From Winogradskyella marina (lineage in GTDB: Bacteria; Bacteroidota; Bacteroidia; Flavobacteriales; Flavobacteriaceae), in contig NZ_JADOET010000004.1 in the NCBI RefSeq assembly GCF_015645385.1, positions 1-64,000 on the forward strand: 64,000 bases of DNA, written 5' to 3'. The notes beneath the pieces are model-generated. The model was given only the letters and a program-made list of their open reading frames with translations, searched no databases and was not told the origin of the DNA. Shown here in pieces: positions 44,581 to 54,270 of this stretch. The number at the start of each line of letters is the position of its first letter. The stretch's first letter is position 1. Made by a program: the position numbers and the translations under genes.

Positions 44581-45714
44581 TTACAACATTCCTTTTGTTG
44601 ATGGTAAAATCATCTTATCCACATCTTGTTTTACAGCCATTTTAATCGCTTTCGCAAAAGCTTTAAAAATCGCTTCTATTTTATGATGTTCGTTAGTTCC
44701 TTCTACTTTAATATTCAAATTACATTTGGCTCCATCTGTAAAGGATTTAAAGAAATGATAGAACATTTCAGTTGGCATTTTTCCAATCATTTCACGTTTA
44801 AATTCGGCTTCCCAAACAAGCCAATTTCTACCTCCAAAATCAATACCAACTTGCGCTAAACAATCGTCCATTGGAAGAGAGAAGCCGTACCGCTCAATAC
44901 CTAACTTATTACCTAAAGTGGTTGCAAAGACTTCTCCTAAAGCAATAGCCGCATCTTCTATAGTATGATGCTCATCAACTTCTAAATCCCCATCCACTTT
45001 AATATCTAAATCTATTTGGCCATGACGCGCAATTTGGTCTAACATATGATCAAAAAAAGCTATTCCTGTTTCGATGTTACTCTTTCCGGTACCATCTAAG
45101 TTTAAACCAATTTTTATTTTGGTTTCATTAGTGTTTCTTTCAATAGAACCAACACGTTCTGTAGTTTTTAAGAATTTATAAATCGCTTCCCAATCGTTGG
45201 TTTCTAAAGCGATGTAATCTTCTAATTCATTATTACTAACCGTAACTTCATCTGTTCCTAAATTAGTATTATCATTGATAAAAATACCTTTAGAACCTAA
45301 GTTTTTTGCTAATTCAACATCGGTAAGACGATCACCAATCACAAAAGAATTCGCTAAATCATAATCCTCAGAAAAATACTTAGTTAATAAACCTGTATTT
45401 GGTTTACGTGTTGGTGCATTGTCTTTGGCGAATGTTCTGTCTATAAACTGCTCCTTAAACACAACTCCTTCCGCTTCAAAAGTTTTTAAAACAAAATTAT
45501 GAACTGGCCAGAAGGTATCTTCAGGATAAACTTCTGTTCCTAAACCATCTTGGTTGGTAATCATTACAATTTCGAAATTCAATTCTTTAGCAATCTTGCT
45601 TAAATATTGAAATACCTTTGGATAGAATTCTAATTTCTCAAACGAATCAATTTGTTCGTCTGCTGGTTCTTTAATTAGTGTTCCGTCTCTGTCTATGAAT
45701 AATACTGGTTTCAT
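44581..45714 (-). CDS. hisB: Bifunctional histidinol-phosphatase / imidazoleglycerol-phosphate dehydratase
   Basis: 377 residues from [17 protein letters not shown] at 45714. An ATG four codons earlier lies in the dispersed repeat and is rejected. The N-terminal HAD phosphatase covers about 1-165 (DRDGT nucleophile motif, [13 protein letters not shown]). The C-terminal IGPD domain (about 185-377) carries the manganese-binding [13 protein letters not shown] and [15 protein letters not shown]. It catalyses steps 6 and 8, a fusion arrangement also found in enterobacteria. Confidence 0.94.
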   Translation of the reverse strand: MKPVLFIDRDGTLIKEPADEQIDSFEKLEFYPKVFQYLSKIAKELNFEIVMITNQDGLGTEVYPEDTFWPVHNFVLKTFEAEGVVFKEQFIDRTFAKDNAPTRKPNTGLLTKYFSEDYDLANSFVIGDRLTDVELAKNLGSKGIFINDNTNLGTDEVTVSNNELEDYIALETNDWEAIYKFLKTTERVGSIERNTNETKIKIGLNLDGTGKSNIETGIAFFDHMLDQIARHGQIDLDIKVDGDLEVDEHHTIEDAAIALGEVFATTLGNKLGIERYGFSLPMDDCLAQVGIDFGGRNWLVWEAEFKREMIGKMPTEMFYHFFKSFTDGAKCNLNIKVEGTNEHHKIEAIFKAFAKAIKMAVKQDVDKMILPSTKGML

Positions 45715-45721
45715 CTTTTCT

Positions 45722-45796
45722 GTCATTCCTGCGAAGGCAGGAATCTATTTTAAATTATAGTTTATCATTTTGGATTCCTGCCTTCGCAGGAATGAC
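45722..45796. repeat. Paired dispersed palindrome, hisC-hisB spacer
   Basis: GTCATTCCTGCGAAGGCAGG ... CTTCGCAGGAATGAC with a different spacer from the two other his-operon copies. The first ATG upstream of hisB's true start lies inside it. Confidence 0.9.
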
Positions 45797-45804
45797 AAGC
45801 TTTA

Positions 45805-46851
45805 TTATAATTGATTTAATACTTCGATTAATTTCTCATTCTCGGCTTTAGTCCCAACTGAAAATCGCAAACAATTGTCACACAAAAGTTGATTGGTTCT
45901 ATTTCTTACCACAATTTCTTTTTCTATCAATTGCTGATAGCGTTTATTAGCGTCATCTACTTTTGCTAAAATAAAATTGGCATCTGAAGGAAATACGTTT
46001 TTTACAAACGTAATTGACTTTAAGGCTTTACTTAGTTTTTCTCTTTCAAAAATTATACTTTTCACTTCACTCTGAACAGCATCCATATCATTTAACCGCT
46101 CTAAAGCTTTTGCTTGCGTCAGCTGATTGATGTTATAAGGTGGTTTTATATTGTTCAAAACTGAAATGATCTCCTTAGAAGCATAACAAATACCCAAACG
46201 AATTCCTGCTAAACCATACGCTTTTGATAACGTTTGTGTTACAATTAAATTCGGAAATTCACTTAAACGACTTAACCAACTTTCATCCTTTGAAAAATCA
46301 ATATAAGCTTCGTCTATAACTACAATTCCCTGAAACTCTTCTATTAGTTCTTCAATTACATCAGCTTCAAAACTGTTTGCTGTTGGGTTATTTGGCGAAC
46401 ACAAAAATAGCAGTTTAGTATGTGAATGTGCTGCACGTAATATCTCGTCAAAATCTGGCTGAAAATCGCTAGTTAATGGAATTTCAATATTTTCAACCGC
46501 ATTAAGATTTGATAAAACACTGTACATGCCGTATGTTGGTGGTAATGTGATAATCTTGTCATGATTCGGTTCGCAAAACGCTCTAAATATTAAATCTAAA
46601 ACTTCATCACTTCCATTTCCTAGTAAAATTTGGTTCGTCGGAATACCCTTCAATTCAGACAAACGTGCTTTTACATTCGTTTGTTGAGGGTCTGGATAAC
46701 GATTCACATTCGTATTAAAAGGGTTCTCGTTGGCATCAATAAAAACCATTCCATCAGTGATGTCCTTATATTCATCTCGTGCTGAGGAATAAGGCTTGAT
46801 GTTTTTGATGTTTTCTCTTAAGAGATTATTTATGTTGAATTTTTGTTTCAT
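45805..46851 (-). CDS. hisC: Histidinol-phosphate aminotransferase
   Basis: 348 residues from MKQKFNINNLLRENIKN at 46851; the longer frame to 46893 begins in a repeat. Fold type I PLP enzyme: the PLP lysine is in TLSKAYGLAGIRLG, and NPNNPT, VIDEAYIDF and RFSVGTKAEN are the usual motifs. It converts imidazole acetol phosphate to histidinol phosphate. The spacer to hisD (46852-46907) contains words of the TCGAGAA/CACTCGAAGTGAC dispersed element. Confidence 0.94.
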   Translation of the reverse strand: MKQKFNINNLLRENIKNIKPYSSARDEYKDITDGMVFIDANENPFNTNVNRYPDPQQTNVKARLSELKGIPTNQILLGNGSDEVLDLIFRAFCEPNHDKIITLPPTYGMYSVLSNLNAVENIEIPLTSDFQPDFDEILRAAHSHTKLLFLCSPNNPTANSFEADVIEELIEEFQGIVVIDEAYIDFSKDESWLSRLSEFPNLIVTQTLSKAYGLAGIRLGICYASKEIISVLNNIKPPYNINQLTQAKALERLNDMDAVQSEVKSIIFEREKLSKALKSITFVKNVFPSDANFILAKVDDANKRYQQLIEKEIVVRNRTNQLLCDNCLRFSVGTKAENEKLIEVLNQL

Positions 46852-46907
46852 TTTAGTAGCTTCTCGATACAATTTCTCGTTCCTCAAAATCACTCGAAGT
46901 GACGACG

Positions 46908-48197
46908 TTACTCATTAATTAAATCGTTTAATCTTAAGGTCACTGCATTTTTATGAGCTTGTAAACCTTCTGCTTCTGCCATAAGCTCAATTGCATTTCC
47001 GATATTTTGAATACCTGCTTTTGATATTTTTTGAAATGTCATACTTTTTTGAAAGCTATCTAAATTAACTCCAGAATAGGCTTTTGAAAATCCATTAGTG
47101 GGCAATGTATGATTGGTTCCTGAGGCATAATCTCCCGCACTTTCAGGTGTGTAATTCCCGATAAATACCGAACCAGCATTACTAATATGCTCTACAAAGA
47201 AATCATTATTAGTTGTCGCTACAATAAAATGTTCTGGACCGTATTCATTTATTAAATCTAATGCAATCTCATTAGAATCCACAATAATGGACTTTGAATT
47301 TGCTATCGCTTTTTCTGCCATTATTTTCCTTGGTAACGCCTCTAATTGCTGATTAACTTCTATAGAAACATCGTTTGCAAAATTTTGAGATGTTGTCACT
47401 AAAATAACTTGACTGTCACTTCCATGCTCTGCTTGACTTAATAAATCTGAAGCCACATAAGCCGCATTTGCTGATTCGTCAGCCATGACTAATAATTCAC
47501 TTGGACCAGCTGGCATATCAATAGCGACACCATATTTAGTAGATAATTGCTTTGCAACGGTAACAAACTGATTTCCTGGACCAAAAATCTTATGTACTTG
47601 GGGAATTGTTTTTGTCCCAAAGGTCAAACCTGCAATCGCCTGTATTCCTCCTACTTTGATAATTTTAGTGACACCACATAATTGCGCAGCATATAAAATT
47701 TCATTCGCAATTTTCCCTTCTTTATTGGGTGGTGAACACAAAACAATTTCTTTACAACCCGCTATCTGTGCAGGAACTGCCAGCATTAAAACCGTAGAGA
47801 ATAAAGGCGCTGTTCCTCCAGGTATATATAAACCAACTTTTTGAATTGGTCGCTTCTCTTGCCAACAGAGAACACCTGGCATGGTTTCAACTTCTACTTT
47901 GCTCGTTTTTTGTGCACTGTGAAATTTTTCAATATTCGTCTTTGCTAAATATATTGCGATTTTTAAATCTTCACTTACTAATTGTAAGGCAGATTGAATC
48001 TCTTCTTGTGAAACTATATTTGATTCTAGTTCTACTCCATCAAATTTAAGCGTAAATTCTTTAATCGCTTTATCTCCATGTTCTTGAACTGCTTTGAATA
48101 CTTCATCTACAGTATCTTCTATAACTTCAACCGATTTTGTTGGTCGTGTTAATAAAGATTCCCATTCTTCTTTTGGTGGATTAATGTATTGTTTCAT
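46908..48197 (-). CDS. hisD: Histidinol dehydrogenase
   Basis: 429 residues, full length. It carries IPGGTAPLFSTVLMLAVPAQIAGC, GPGNQFVTVAKQL and EHGSDSQVILVTT (zinc and NAD sites), and the conserved ESAGDYASGTNHTLPTNGFSKAYSGV. It performs the last two oxidations, histidinol to histidine. It is the second gene of the operon after hisG (48-bp gap that contains a TTCGACTGTGCTC word of a dispersed repeat). Confidence 0.95.
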   Translation of the reverse strand: MKQYINPPKEEWESLLTRPTKSVEVIEDTVDEVFKAVQEHGDKAIKEFTLKFDGVELESNIVSQEEIQSALQLVSEDLKIAIYLAKTNIEKFHSAQKTSKVEVETMPGVLCWQEKRPIQKVGLYIPGGTAPLFSTVLMLAVPAQIAGCKEIVLCSPPNKEGKIANEILYAAQLCGVTKIIKVGGIQAIAGLTFGTKTIPQVHKIFGPGNQFVTVAKQLSTKYGVAIDMPAGPSELLVMADESANAAYVASDLLSQAEHGSDSQVILVTTSQNFANDVSIEVNQQLEALPRKIMAEKAIANSKSIIVDSNEIALDLINEYGPEHFIVATTNNDFFVEHISNAGSVFIGNYTPESAGDYASGTNHTLPTNGFSKAYSGVNLDSFQKSMTFQKISKAGIQNIGNAIELMAEAEGLQAHKNAVTLRLNDLINE

Positions 48198-48245
48198 TTC
48201 ATCATTAATTTTAAAAGCACTTCGACTGTGCTCCGTGTGACATTT

Positions 48246-49103
48246 TTACAGCACCATATTTTCAATAGGACAAACCAGAATACCTTCTGCGCCATTGGCT
48301 TTTAATTCATCTATAATATTCCAAAAATCATTCTTATCTAAAACAGAGTGGACAGAACTCCAACCTTCACGAGCCAAAGGTAAAATAGAAGGACTATTCA
48401 TACCTGGAAGAATTTTTATAATATCATCTAATTTATCATTTGGTGCATTGAGCAAAACATATTTACTTTCTCTTCCTTTTAAAACAGATTTTAATCGAAA
48501 TTGAAGTTTATCAATCAATGCTTGGTTTTCTTCTGAAATCTTAGGTGATGTTGCCAAAACAGCTTCAGATTTTAAAAGCACTTCGACTTCTTTTAAGCCG
48601 TTTTTAAAAAGTGTACTTCCACTAGAAACGATATCACAAATGGCATCTGCAAGTCCAATATTTGGTGCTATCTCTACAGAACCATTAATGATGTGTAAAT
48701 TAGCATTAACACCGTCTTTTTCTAAAAACTGATTCACTGTATTTGGATACGATGTCGCAATACGTTTACCATCTAATTCTTTTAAACTTTTAACCTTAGA
48801 CGATTTAGGCACCGCAATAGAGACTTTACATTTTGAAAATCCTAGACGTTCAACAATCTTTAAATCGTTTCCTTTTTCTATTAAGACATTTTCGCCAATA
48901 ATAGCGGCATCAACCACTCCATCTCTTAAGTATTGTGGGATATCTCCATTTCTAAGATAGAACACCTCAAGTGGAAAGTTACGTGCCGAAGCTTTAAGTT
49001 GGTCTTTGCCATTATCTACAGAAATACCTATTTCTTTTAGAATTTTCATAGAGTCTTCGTTTAGTCGACCCGATTTCTGAACTGCAATTTTTAATTTACT
49101 CAT
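48246..49103 (-). CDS. hisG: ATP phosphoribosyltransferase, long form
   Basis: 285 residues from MSKLKIAVQKSGRLNEDS at 49103. An open frame extends to 49196 through leader hairpins and is rejected. The catalytic part contains VDAAIIGENVLIEKG, SYPNTVNQFLEKDGV and the PRPP loop DAICDIVSSGSTLFKNGL. The C-terminal about 75 residues (YVLLNAPNDKLDDIIKILPGMNSPSILPL) are the regulatory ACT-like domain, so this is the self-standing form and no HisZ is needed. First gene of the operon, controlled by the attenuator at 49216-49333. Confidence 0.94.
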   Translation of the reverse strand: MSKLKIAVQKSGRLNEDSMKILKEIGISVDNGKDQLKASARNFPLEVFYLRNGDIPQYLRDGVVDAAIIGENVLIEKGNDLKIVERLGFSKCKVSIAVPKSSKVKSLKELDGKRIATSYPNTVNQFLEKDGVNANLHIINGSVEIAPNIGLADAICDIVSSGSTLFKNGLKEVEVLLKSEAVLATSPKISEENQALIDKLQFRLKSVLKGRESKYVLLNAPNDKLDDIIKILPGMNSPSILPLAREGWSSVHSVLDKNDFWNIIDELKANGAEGILVCPIENMVL

Positions 49104-49164
49104 CGAAAAATTTATTTTTTGTTTCCGAATAACCGGAAATTTATTTTTTACACTTTTATTAAGA

Positions 49165-49214
49165 TCCCAACCTTCGTTGGGACTATTTCCAATCATTTAC
49201 AAAATGATTGGAAA
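49165..49214. repeat. Two perfect hairpins between the his attenuator and hisG
   Basis: TCCCAAC-CTTC-GTTGGGA at 49165-49182, and a 13-bp-arm palindrome at 49186-49214 (TTTCCAATCATTT and its complement, 3-nt spacer). Both lie after the attenuator terminator and before the hisG start. They may protect the 5' end of the read-through mRNA or be insertions. Confidence 0.7.
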
Positions 49215-49215
49215 C

Positions 49216-49247
49216 AAAAAAACCCATCTGATTTCTCAAACGGGTTT
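49216..49247 (-). terminator. his operon attenuator (terminator/antiterminator)
   Basis: On the minus strand AAACCCGTTTGA (49247-49236) pairs through a 4-nt loop with TCAGATGGGTTT (49231-49220), 12 bp with two G-U, followed by T7. The segment CGTTTGAG of the first arm (49242-49235) can instead pair with CTCAAGCG (49293-49286), which lies at the end of the leader peptide gene. The two folds exclude each other. This is a classical attenuation design. Confidence 0.8.
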
Positions 49248-49279
49248 TAAAATATATTTTGAATTTATTCAATACAATT

Positions 49280-49333
49280 TCACCTCGCTTGAGCGATCAT
49301 ATGAAAATGATGATGTAATTGAATAAGTATCAT
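49280..49333 (-). CDS. hisL: His leader peptide (17 residues, HHHFH)
   Basis: ATG at 49333, TGA at 49280-49282; translation MILIQLHHHFHMIAQAR with four histidines in five positions. It is placed 33 bp before the attenuator terminator and 230 bp upstream of hisG. A ribosome stalled at the His codons would leave the antiterminator segment (49286-49293) free; one reaching the stop codon would cover it. A weak promoter-like AATATTTG lies at 49352-49359. The symbol follows the enterobacterial leader by function only. Confidence 0.8.
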   Translation of the reverse strand: MILIQLHHHFHMIAQAR

Positions 49334-49437
49334 TGTTTTTATTTAATAGTGCAAATATTTCTAAATAAAATCACTAATCCTAATTAAATATTAATAAAAT
49401 TAAATATTTAATGAAATTTTAATATTTGCCCTAAATA

Positions 49438-50253
49438 TTATTGATTTCCTAAAATAATCGGCATTCCTGAATCTCCAGAACCTATAACCACAACTTTACT
49501 GTTTGGTGATTCTGATAATTTCACCGTAGCTTCAATACCTTTATCTTGTAAGATTTTATCTGTTAACGAAGCACTTAAAATACGGTTAGCATCAGCTTTA
49601 CCTTGTGCTTCAATAATTACTTTTTCAGCCTCTTTCTGTGCGGTTACTAATCTAAATTCGTATTCTAATGACTCTTGCTCTTGCTTCAGTTTACGCTCAA
49701 TTGCTTGCTTTATAGTAGGTGGTAACGTCACATCTCTAATTAAAATATCATTTAATTGAATAAACTGTGGCTCAACAAGCTTTTTAGTTTCTTCGTAAAT
49801 TTCTTCTTGAATGGCATCTCTTTTACTTGAGTATAATTGCTCTGGCGTATAACGACCTACAACACTTCTTGCTGCACTTCTTATAGCAGGCTGAAGCACT
49901 CTACTAACATAGCTTTCTCCTTTCTCGTTATGCAATTTTCCTAAACTATTAAACTCTGGTTGAAATAATATAGAAGCATCTAGTTTTATATCTAATCCAT
50001 TTGAAGACAATACAGACATTTTTTCTGGCATTTCTTGCTGGCGTGTTTCATAATCAATCACACGATTCCAAGGCGCTATAATATGAAAACCAGGACCTAA
50101 TGGCGCTTTTTCAGAACTCACACCATCATTAAGAGTTTCATATAACACACCTGCATGACCTGAGTCTATAGTGACAGCAGACTTAGCTAAAACGATTATT
50201 AATAATACTATTGCAATTAAAATTGGCAAGCCAACCTTTGCTAATTTTTCCAT
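49438..50253 (-). CDS. Prohibitin-family (SPFH) membrane protein
   Basis: 271 residues. One N-terminal membrane anchor (about 8-26), then the SPFH/band-7 domain (about 28-205: VTIDSGHAGVLYETLNDGVSSEK, LGPGFHIIAPWNRVIDYETRQQE, VSRVLQPAIRSAARSVVGRYTPEQLYSSKR) and a coiled coil (about 190-230). These proteins form ring-like membrane scaffolds that influence protease activity. Immediately follows, by 10 bp, the vWA-type gene upstream. Confidence 0.9.
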   Translation of the reverse strand: MEKLAKVGLPILIAIVLLIIVLAKSAVTIDSGHAGVLYETLNDGVSSEKAPLGPGFHIIAPWNRVIDYETRQQEMPEKMSVLSSNGLDIKLDASILFQPEFNSLGKLHNEKGESYVSRVLQPAIRSAARSVVGRYTPEQLYSSKRDAIQEEIYEETKKLVEPQFIQLNDILIRDVTLPPTIKQAIERKLKQEQESLEYEFRLVTAQKEAEKVIIEAQGKADANRILSASLTDKILQDKGIEATVKLSESPNSKVVVIGSGDSGMPIILGNQ

Positions 50254-50263
50254 TATTTTAAAT

Positions 50264-52297
50264 TTAAATTAATCCATTATATTTTCTAATAAACCACTCA
50301 ATAAAAAGACTTAACGCAATTAAACCGAGCAAATATTTCCAATCAATCAAAGGTACAATATTTTTAGTGCTTTTTTGAATGGTTTTGTAACGATTATCGC
50401 TAACTAAAGCATTTATGATATCTTTTGTTTGTGTCGAAAAATATGCAGCTCCATTACTATGAGTTGCTATAGATTTTAATTTTGAAATATCTGCATTTAA
50501 AAATTGCTGCTCTACATTATATTCCAGAATTTGAAAGCTTCCCGAGGCCGATACCGATTCTGTATTATGCTTAATTGTAAAGTCATATAAACCAGCATTT
50601 ATACCACTTAAATCGACTGTGTAATTTCCATTAGTTAAAAGAAGAGGCACCTCTCTTACACTTTGGTTATCCTTATTTTTTAATTTAATTCGTAATGAAG
50701 CCGAATTATCAAACTCAAAATTTTTATTGAAATATTGCGCTGAAATTATAACATCATCGTTACCGTTATAGAACGATTTGTAATCGATATTAATTCGTGT
50801 TCTTTTTTTATTTGAACTTAGATACTGAACGAGTTTATTAATAAATTCATCAAAATTGCTAAAACTATTAGTGTTTAGAAATGATTGTGCTCTCCAGCGC
50901 CAAATATCTTCACCGTTTAAGATGGCATGCTTTGTAGCATCTACTTCAAATGTCGCTAACAATATATCTTCTGTTGTAATTCCGTTGACACTTTTATACA
51001 ATAAGGTTTCGTGCGGAACCGAAATTTGAAGTGCCCCGAATTCAGATATTAAAGGTGGAAAACTATTAAAATCTAAATTTTCTACAATGAACGTTCCGTA
51101 ATTTCTATTTAAACTAGGTTGAAAATTTTCGGTTTGATTAGTAATGGCTTGCTTAAAATAGGTCTGAGTCTGATTCAGCAAACTCCAACTCGTAGTTGCG
51201 CCAGAAATGATGAATGTATTAATTTTCTGTGCTTTAATTTCTTTTAATAACGCATTAAAGTTATTATTCGGCTGATACAGTATAATTAACTGAAAATCAT
51301 TCACCTTATTTAAAACATCTTTAGGACTTAATATTGAAACACTGCGTTGTTCATTACTTTCAATAGCCTTTTTAAGGGCTCCTAAATCTGGATGTAAACG
51401 ATCATAAACTAAAGCTACATTTGTTTTCTGGTCGATAACTTCTACTCCAAAATTCTTAATGTTATTGACTTTGTTCTTTTCATTATCTAAAGCCACCAAC
51501 TCTACACGATATGTTTTTACACCAACACTATTTGCCATTAAAGCTGTAGACACAATTTCAGATGACTTGGAAGCATTAAACTGAAGGTTTTTTCTAAAAA
51601 CAACAGAATTACCAGACCAAATTTTTAGTTCTGTGTTTATCGCTTCAGTTCCACTGTAATTGGCAATAATTTCTACAGGAAACTTATTCTTTAAGTACAC
51701 ATAACGATTTACATTCAACTGTTTAATACTTAAATCTGAATGCACTGTAGAATCTCCAAGAATTATAGGATAAATTGGTTGTTTAACACCTTTTGCTATG
51801 TAACTGTAATCTGAACCGTAGGTTTGGTTACCATCACTCAACACTACAATTGGTGCTGTTTGGTTGGCATACACTTCACCAAACTGTTTTAAAGCCAATG
51901 CCATATTAGATTGGCGTTCATTAAAATTTAAACTATCTAAAGTGTTTACCGTTTTTCCAAACCTATACGTCTGAATATCAAAACGGTCTTTTAATACTGA
52001 ATTAGTATTTAAAGCATTGACCACTTCCCTAGCCTTTTCATCTTGTTTTAGATAGGAAACCGATTCCGAATTATCGACAGCAACCACTAAAGTTGGTTTT
52101 TCATCGAAATACGTAAAGGATTCAAACTTTGGGTTGATAAGCAATACTAGAATACCGAAAATTGAAATCGCTCTCAATGCTATAAGTACATATTTGAGAT
52201 TCGACTTTAATTTCGATTTATACAAATACTGAAACAGCGCTAATAAAAGCGCTGTAATTGCAGCAATTGTTATGTATATTATTGTTAAGTTATTCAT
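50264..52297 (-). CDS. vWA-type membrane protein (BatA-like layout)
   Basis: 677 residues. Two N-terminal membrane helices (about 5-20 and 35-55), then a von Willebrand A-like domain: the MIDAS-like DNSES at VVAVDNSESVS, and VVLSDGNQTYGSDY near residue 155. Long beta-sandwich regions fill the middle and one C-terminal helix (about 652-668, LLGLIALSLFIEWFIRK) closes it. This resembles the large membrane proteins found beside MoxR/Bat genes, but no MoxR is adjacent. Operon with the prohibitin-like gene. Confidence 0.78.
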   Translation of the reverse strand: MNNLTIIYITIAAITALLLALFQYLYKSKLKSNLKYVLIALRAISIFGILVLLINPKFESFTYFDEKPTLVVAVDNSESVSYLKQDEKAREVVNALNTNSVLKDRFDIQTYRFGKTVNTLDSLNFNERQSNMALALKQFGEVYANQTAPIVVLSDGNQTYGSDYSYIAKGVKQPIYPIILGDSTVHSDLSIKQLNVNRYVYLKNKFPVEIIANYSGTEAINTELKIWSGNSVVFRKNLQFNASKSSEIVSTALMANSVGVKTYRVELVALDNEKNKVNNIKNFGVEVIDQKTNVALVYDRLHPDLGALKKAIESNEQRSVSILSPKDVLNKVNDFQLIILYQPNNNFNALLKEIKAQKINTFIISGATTSWSLLNQTQTYFKQAITNQTENFQPSLNRNYGTFIVENLDFNSFPPLISEFGALQISVPHETLLYKSVNGITTEDILLATFEVDATKHAILNGEDIWRWRAQSFLNTNSFSNFDEFINKLVQYLSSNKKRTRINIDYKSFYNGNDDVIISAQYFNKNFEFDNSASLRIKLKNKDNQSVREVPLLLTNGNYTVDLSGINAGLYDFTIKHNTESVSASGSFQILEYNVEQQFLNADISKLKSIATHSNGAAYFSTQTKDIINALVSDNRYKTIQKSTKNIVPLIDWKYLLGLIALSLFIEWFIRKYNGLI

Positions 52298-52319
52298 TAA
52301 AATCTCACGAGTGTCATAA

Positions 52320-52343
52320 GATTCCCGCCTTCGCAGGAATGAT
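52320..52343. repeat. Dispersed palindrome half
   Basis: GATTCCCGCCTTCGCAGGAATGA, one half of the family seen in the his operon, in the fabG-vWA gene spacer. Confidence 0.8.
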
Positions 52344-52346
52344 AGT

Positions 52347-53093
52347 TTAAGTCAACATACCACCATCTACATTAAGTGTTTGTCCTGTAACATAGGCACT
52401 TAAATCACTTGCTAAAAACACACAAGCGTTGGCAATATCTTCTGGTGAACCTCCTCTTTTTAATGGAATTCCTGCTCTCCAACCTTTTACGGTTTCTTCG
52501 TCTAGTTTTGCAGTCATTTCGGTTTCAATAAAACCTGGAGCGATAACGTTGCTTCTAATATTACGTGATCCTAATTCTAAAGCAACTGACTTTGAAAACC
52601 CTATGATTCCAGCTTTAGAGGCTGCATAATTTGTTTGGCCAGCATTACCTTTTACACCAACTACAGAACTCATGTTTATAATGGATCCTTTACGTTGTTT
52701 TAGCATAGTACGTTGAACTGCTTTGGTCATGTTAAAAACCGATTTAAGATTCACTTCAATAACTTTGTCAAAATCGTCTTCTCCCATTCGCATTAAGAGA
52801 TTGTCTTTTGTGATTCCTGCGTTATTTACCAATATATCGATAGAACCAAACTCTGCTAAAACGTCTTCTGCTAACTTTTGAGATTCATCAAAGCTTGCAG
52901 CATTACTTTGATAACCTTTTGCTTTTACTCCTTTAGAATTTAATTCTTTTTCTAATGCATTTGCAGCTTCTACTGAAGAGCTATATGTAAATGCAACATT
53001 TGCACCATGGTCAGCAAACACTTCTGCAATACCTTTTCCTATACCTCTACTTGCGCCTGTAATTATGGCTGTTTTTCCTTCTAAAAGTTTCAT
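52347..53093 (-). CDS. fabG: 3-oxoacyl-ACP reductase
   Basis: 248 residues, classical SDR: TGASRGIGKGIA at the nucleotide site, NNAGIT, catalytic Ser in INMSSVVGV, Tyr-x3-Lys in NYAASKAG, and the FabG-typical IAPGFIETEMT and GGMLT end. Reduces 3-oxoacyl-ACP with NADPH in fatty acid elongation. In contrast to the SDR at 20759 all catalytic residues are present. Confidence 0.92.
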   Translation of the reverse strand: MKLLEGKTAIITGASRGIGKGIAEVFADHGANVAFTYSSSVEAANALEKELNSKGVKAKGYQSNAASFDESQKLAEDVLAEFGSIDILVNNAGITKDNLLMRMGEDDFDKVIEVNLKSVFNMTKAVQRTMLKQRKGSIINMSSVVGVKGNAGQTNYAASKAGIIGFSKSVALELGSRNIRSNVIAPGFIETEMTAKLDEETVKGWRAGIPLKRGGSPEDIANACVFLASDLSAYVTGQTLNVDGGMLT

Positions 53094-53201
53094 TATTAAT
53101 TTATAATTAGTTAGTGTTACAATATAATATTAAAAAAGGTTTCAAGAAATTTACACATTGAGACCTAATTCAAAGATAGCAATTACAAATTGTGCGACAT
53201 A

Positions 53202-53234
53202 AAAAAACCTCACAAGATTTTGTAAGGTTTTTTT
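53202..53234 (-). terminator. Intrinsic terminator of sucD
   Basis: AACCTTACAA/TTGTGAGGTT stem flanked by T7 on the minus strand; symmetric enough to act in both directions. It lies 50 bp past the sucD stop. Confidence 0.8.
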
Positions 53235-53240
53235 ATGTTT

Positions 53241-53261
53241 ATGCTGAATGAGATTCAGCAT
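53241..53261. repeat. Solitary 8-5-8 hairpin of the CTGAA-N5-TTCAG family
   Basis: ATGCTGAA-TGAGA-TTCAGCAT, 21 bp with perfect arms. The same plan as the two hairpins that bracket the GIY-YIG gene (43569-43589 and 43883-43903), but without a gene beside it. Confidence 0.8.
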
Positions 53262-53285
53262 CAATTTTTATGCATAGGTTGTTGA

Positions 53286-54158
53286 TTAACCTAAAACTTC
53301 AGCTACTTTCTTTCCTATTTCAGCAGGAGAATCTACAACATGAATTCCGCATGCTTTCATTATTTTCTTTTTTGCTTGTGCAGTATCATCACTTCCGCCT
53401 ACAATAGCACCAGCGTGTCCCATTGTACGACCAGCAGGAGCAGTTTCACCAGCAATAAAACCAATAACTGGTTTTTTACTTCCACTATCTTTGTACCAAT
53501 GTGCAGCATCAGCTTCTAATTGACCTCCAATTTCACCGATCATTACCACAGCTTCAGTTTCTGGATCGTTAATTAATAACTCTACCGCCTCTTTTGTTGT
53601 TGTTCCAATAATTGGATCTCCACCAATACCAATAGCAGTTGTGATTCCCAAACCTTGTTTTACAACTTGGTCTGCAGCTTCATACGTTAATGTACCCGAT
53701 TTAGAAACGATACCAACATTTCCTTTTTTGAAAACAAAACCTGGCATAATACCAACTTTAGCTTCACCAGGAGTAATAACACCAGGACAGTTAGGACCAA
53801 TTAAACGACATTCTTTACCTTTGATATAGTCTGACGCTTTAATCATATCTGCAACAGGAATTCCTTCTGTAATTGTAATAATTACTTTAATACCTGCATC
53901 TGCAGCTTCCATAATAGCATCAGCAGCAAAAGCTGGTGGTACAAAAATAATTGTAGTATCTGCAGCTACTTTTTCAACAGCTTCTGATACGGTATTAAAA
54001 ACAGGTTTGTCTAAGTGTGTTTGACCACCTTTTCCTGGAGTTACACCACCTACGACATTTGTACCATATTCAATCATTTGTTCAGCATGAAAAGTACCTT
54101 CACTACCTGTAAAACCTTGAACTATAATATTAGAATTCTTATTAACTAAAACGCTCAT
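53286..54158 (-). CDS. sucD: Succinyl-CoA ligase, alpha subunit
   Basis: 290 residues, full length: CoA-binding [45 protein letters not shown], and the phosphorylated His in [13 protein letters not shown]. With SucC (not in the window) it interconverts succinyl-CoA and succinate with nucleotide triphosphate in the TCA cycle. Transcribed in line with the lpx cluster, with the NTF2-like remnant upstream. Confidence 0.94.
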   Translation of the reverse strand: MSVLVNKNSNIIVQGFTGSEGTFHAEQMIEYGTNVVGGVTPGKGGQTHLDKPVFNTVSEAVEKVAADTTIIFVPPAFAADAIMEAADAGIKVIITITEGIPVADMIKASDYIKGKECRLIGPNCPGVITPGEAKVGIMPGFVFKKGNVGIVSKSGTLTYEAADQVVKQGLGITTAIGIGGDPIIGTTTKEAVELLINDPETEAVVMIGEIGGQLEADAAHWYKDSGSKKPVIGFIAGETAPAGRTMGHAGAIVGGSDDTAQAKKKIMKACGIHVVDSPAEIGKKVAEVLG

Positions 54159-54270
54159 TTGATATTGTTGATTTTAAGTTTTATGTATTTCGTTCTGCAA
54201 AAATAAGAGATTTTAAATGCAAAACCGACCTCTTTTATATTTTTATTTCTTTATAGGATTCTATGCTTTT

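Noticed and set aside
49104..49196. Extended N-terminus of HisG
   Set aside because: It runs through two perfect hairpins of the leader; the true N-terminus MSKLKIAVQKSGRL matches HisG.
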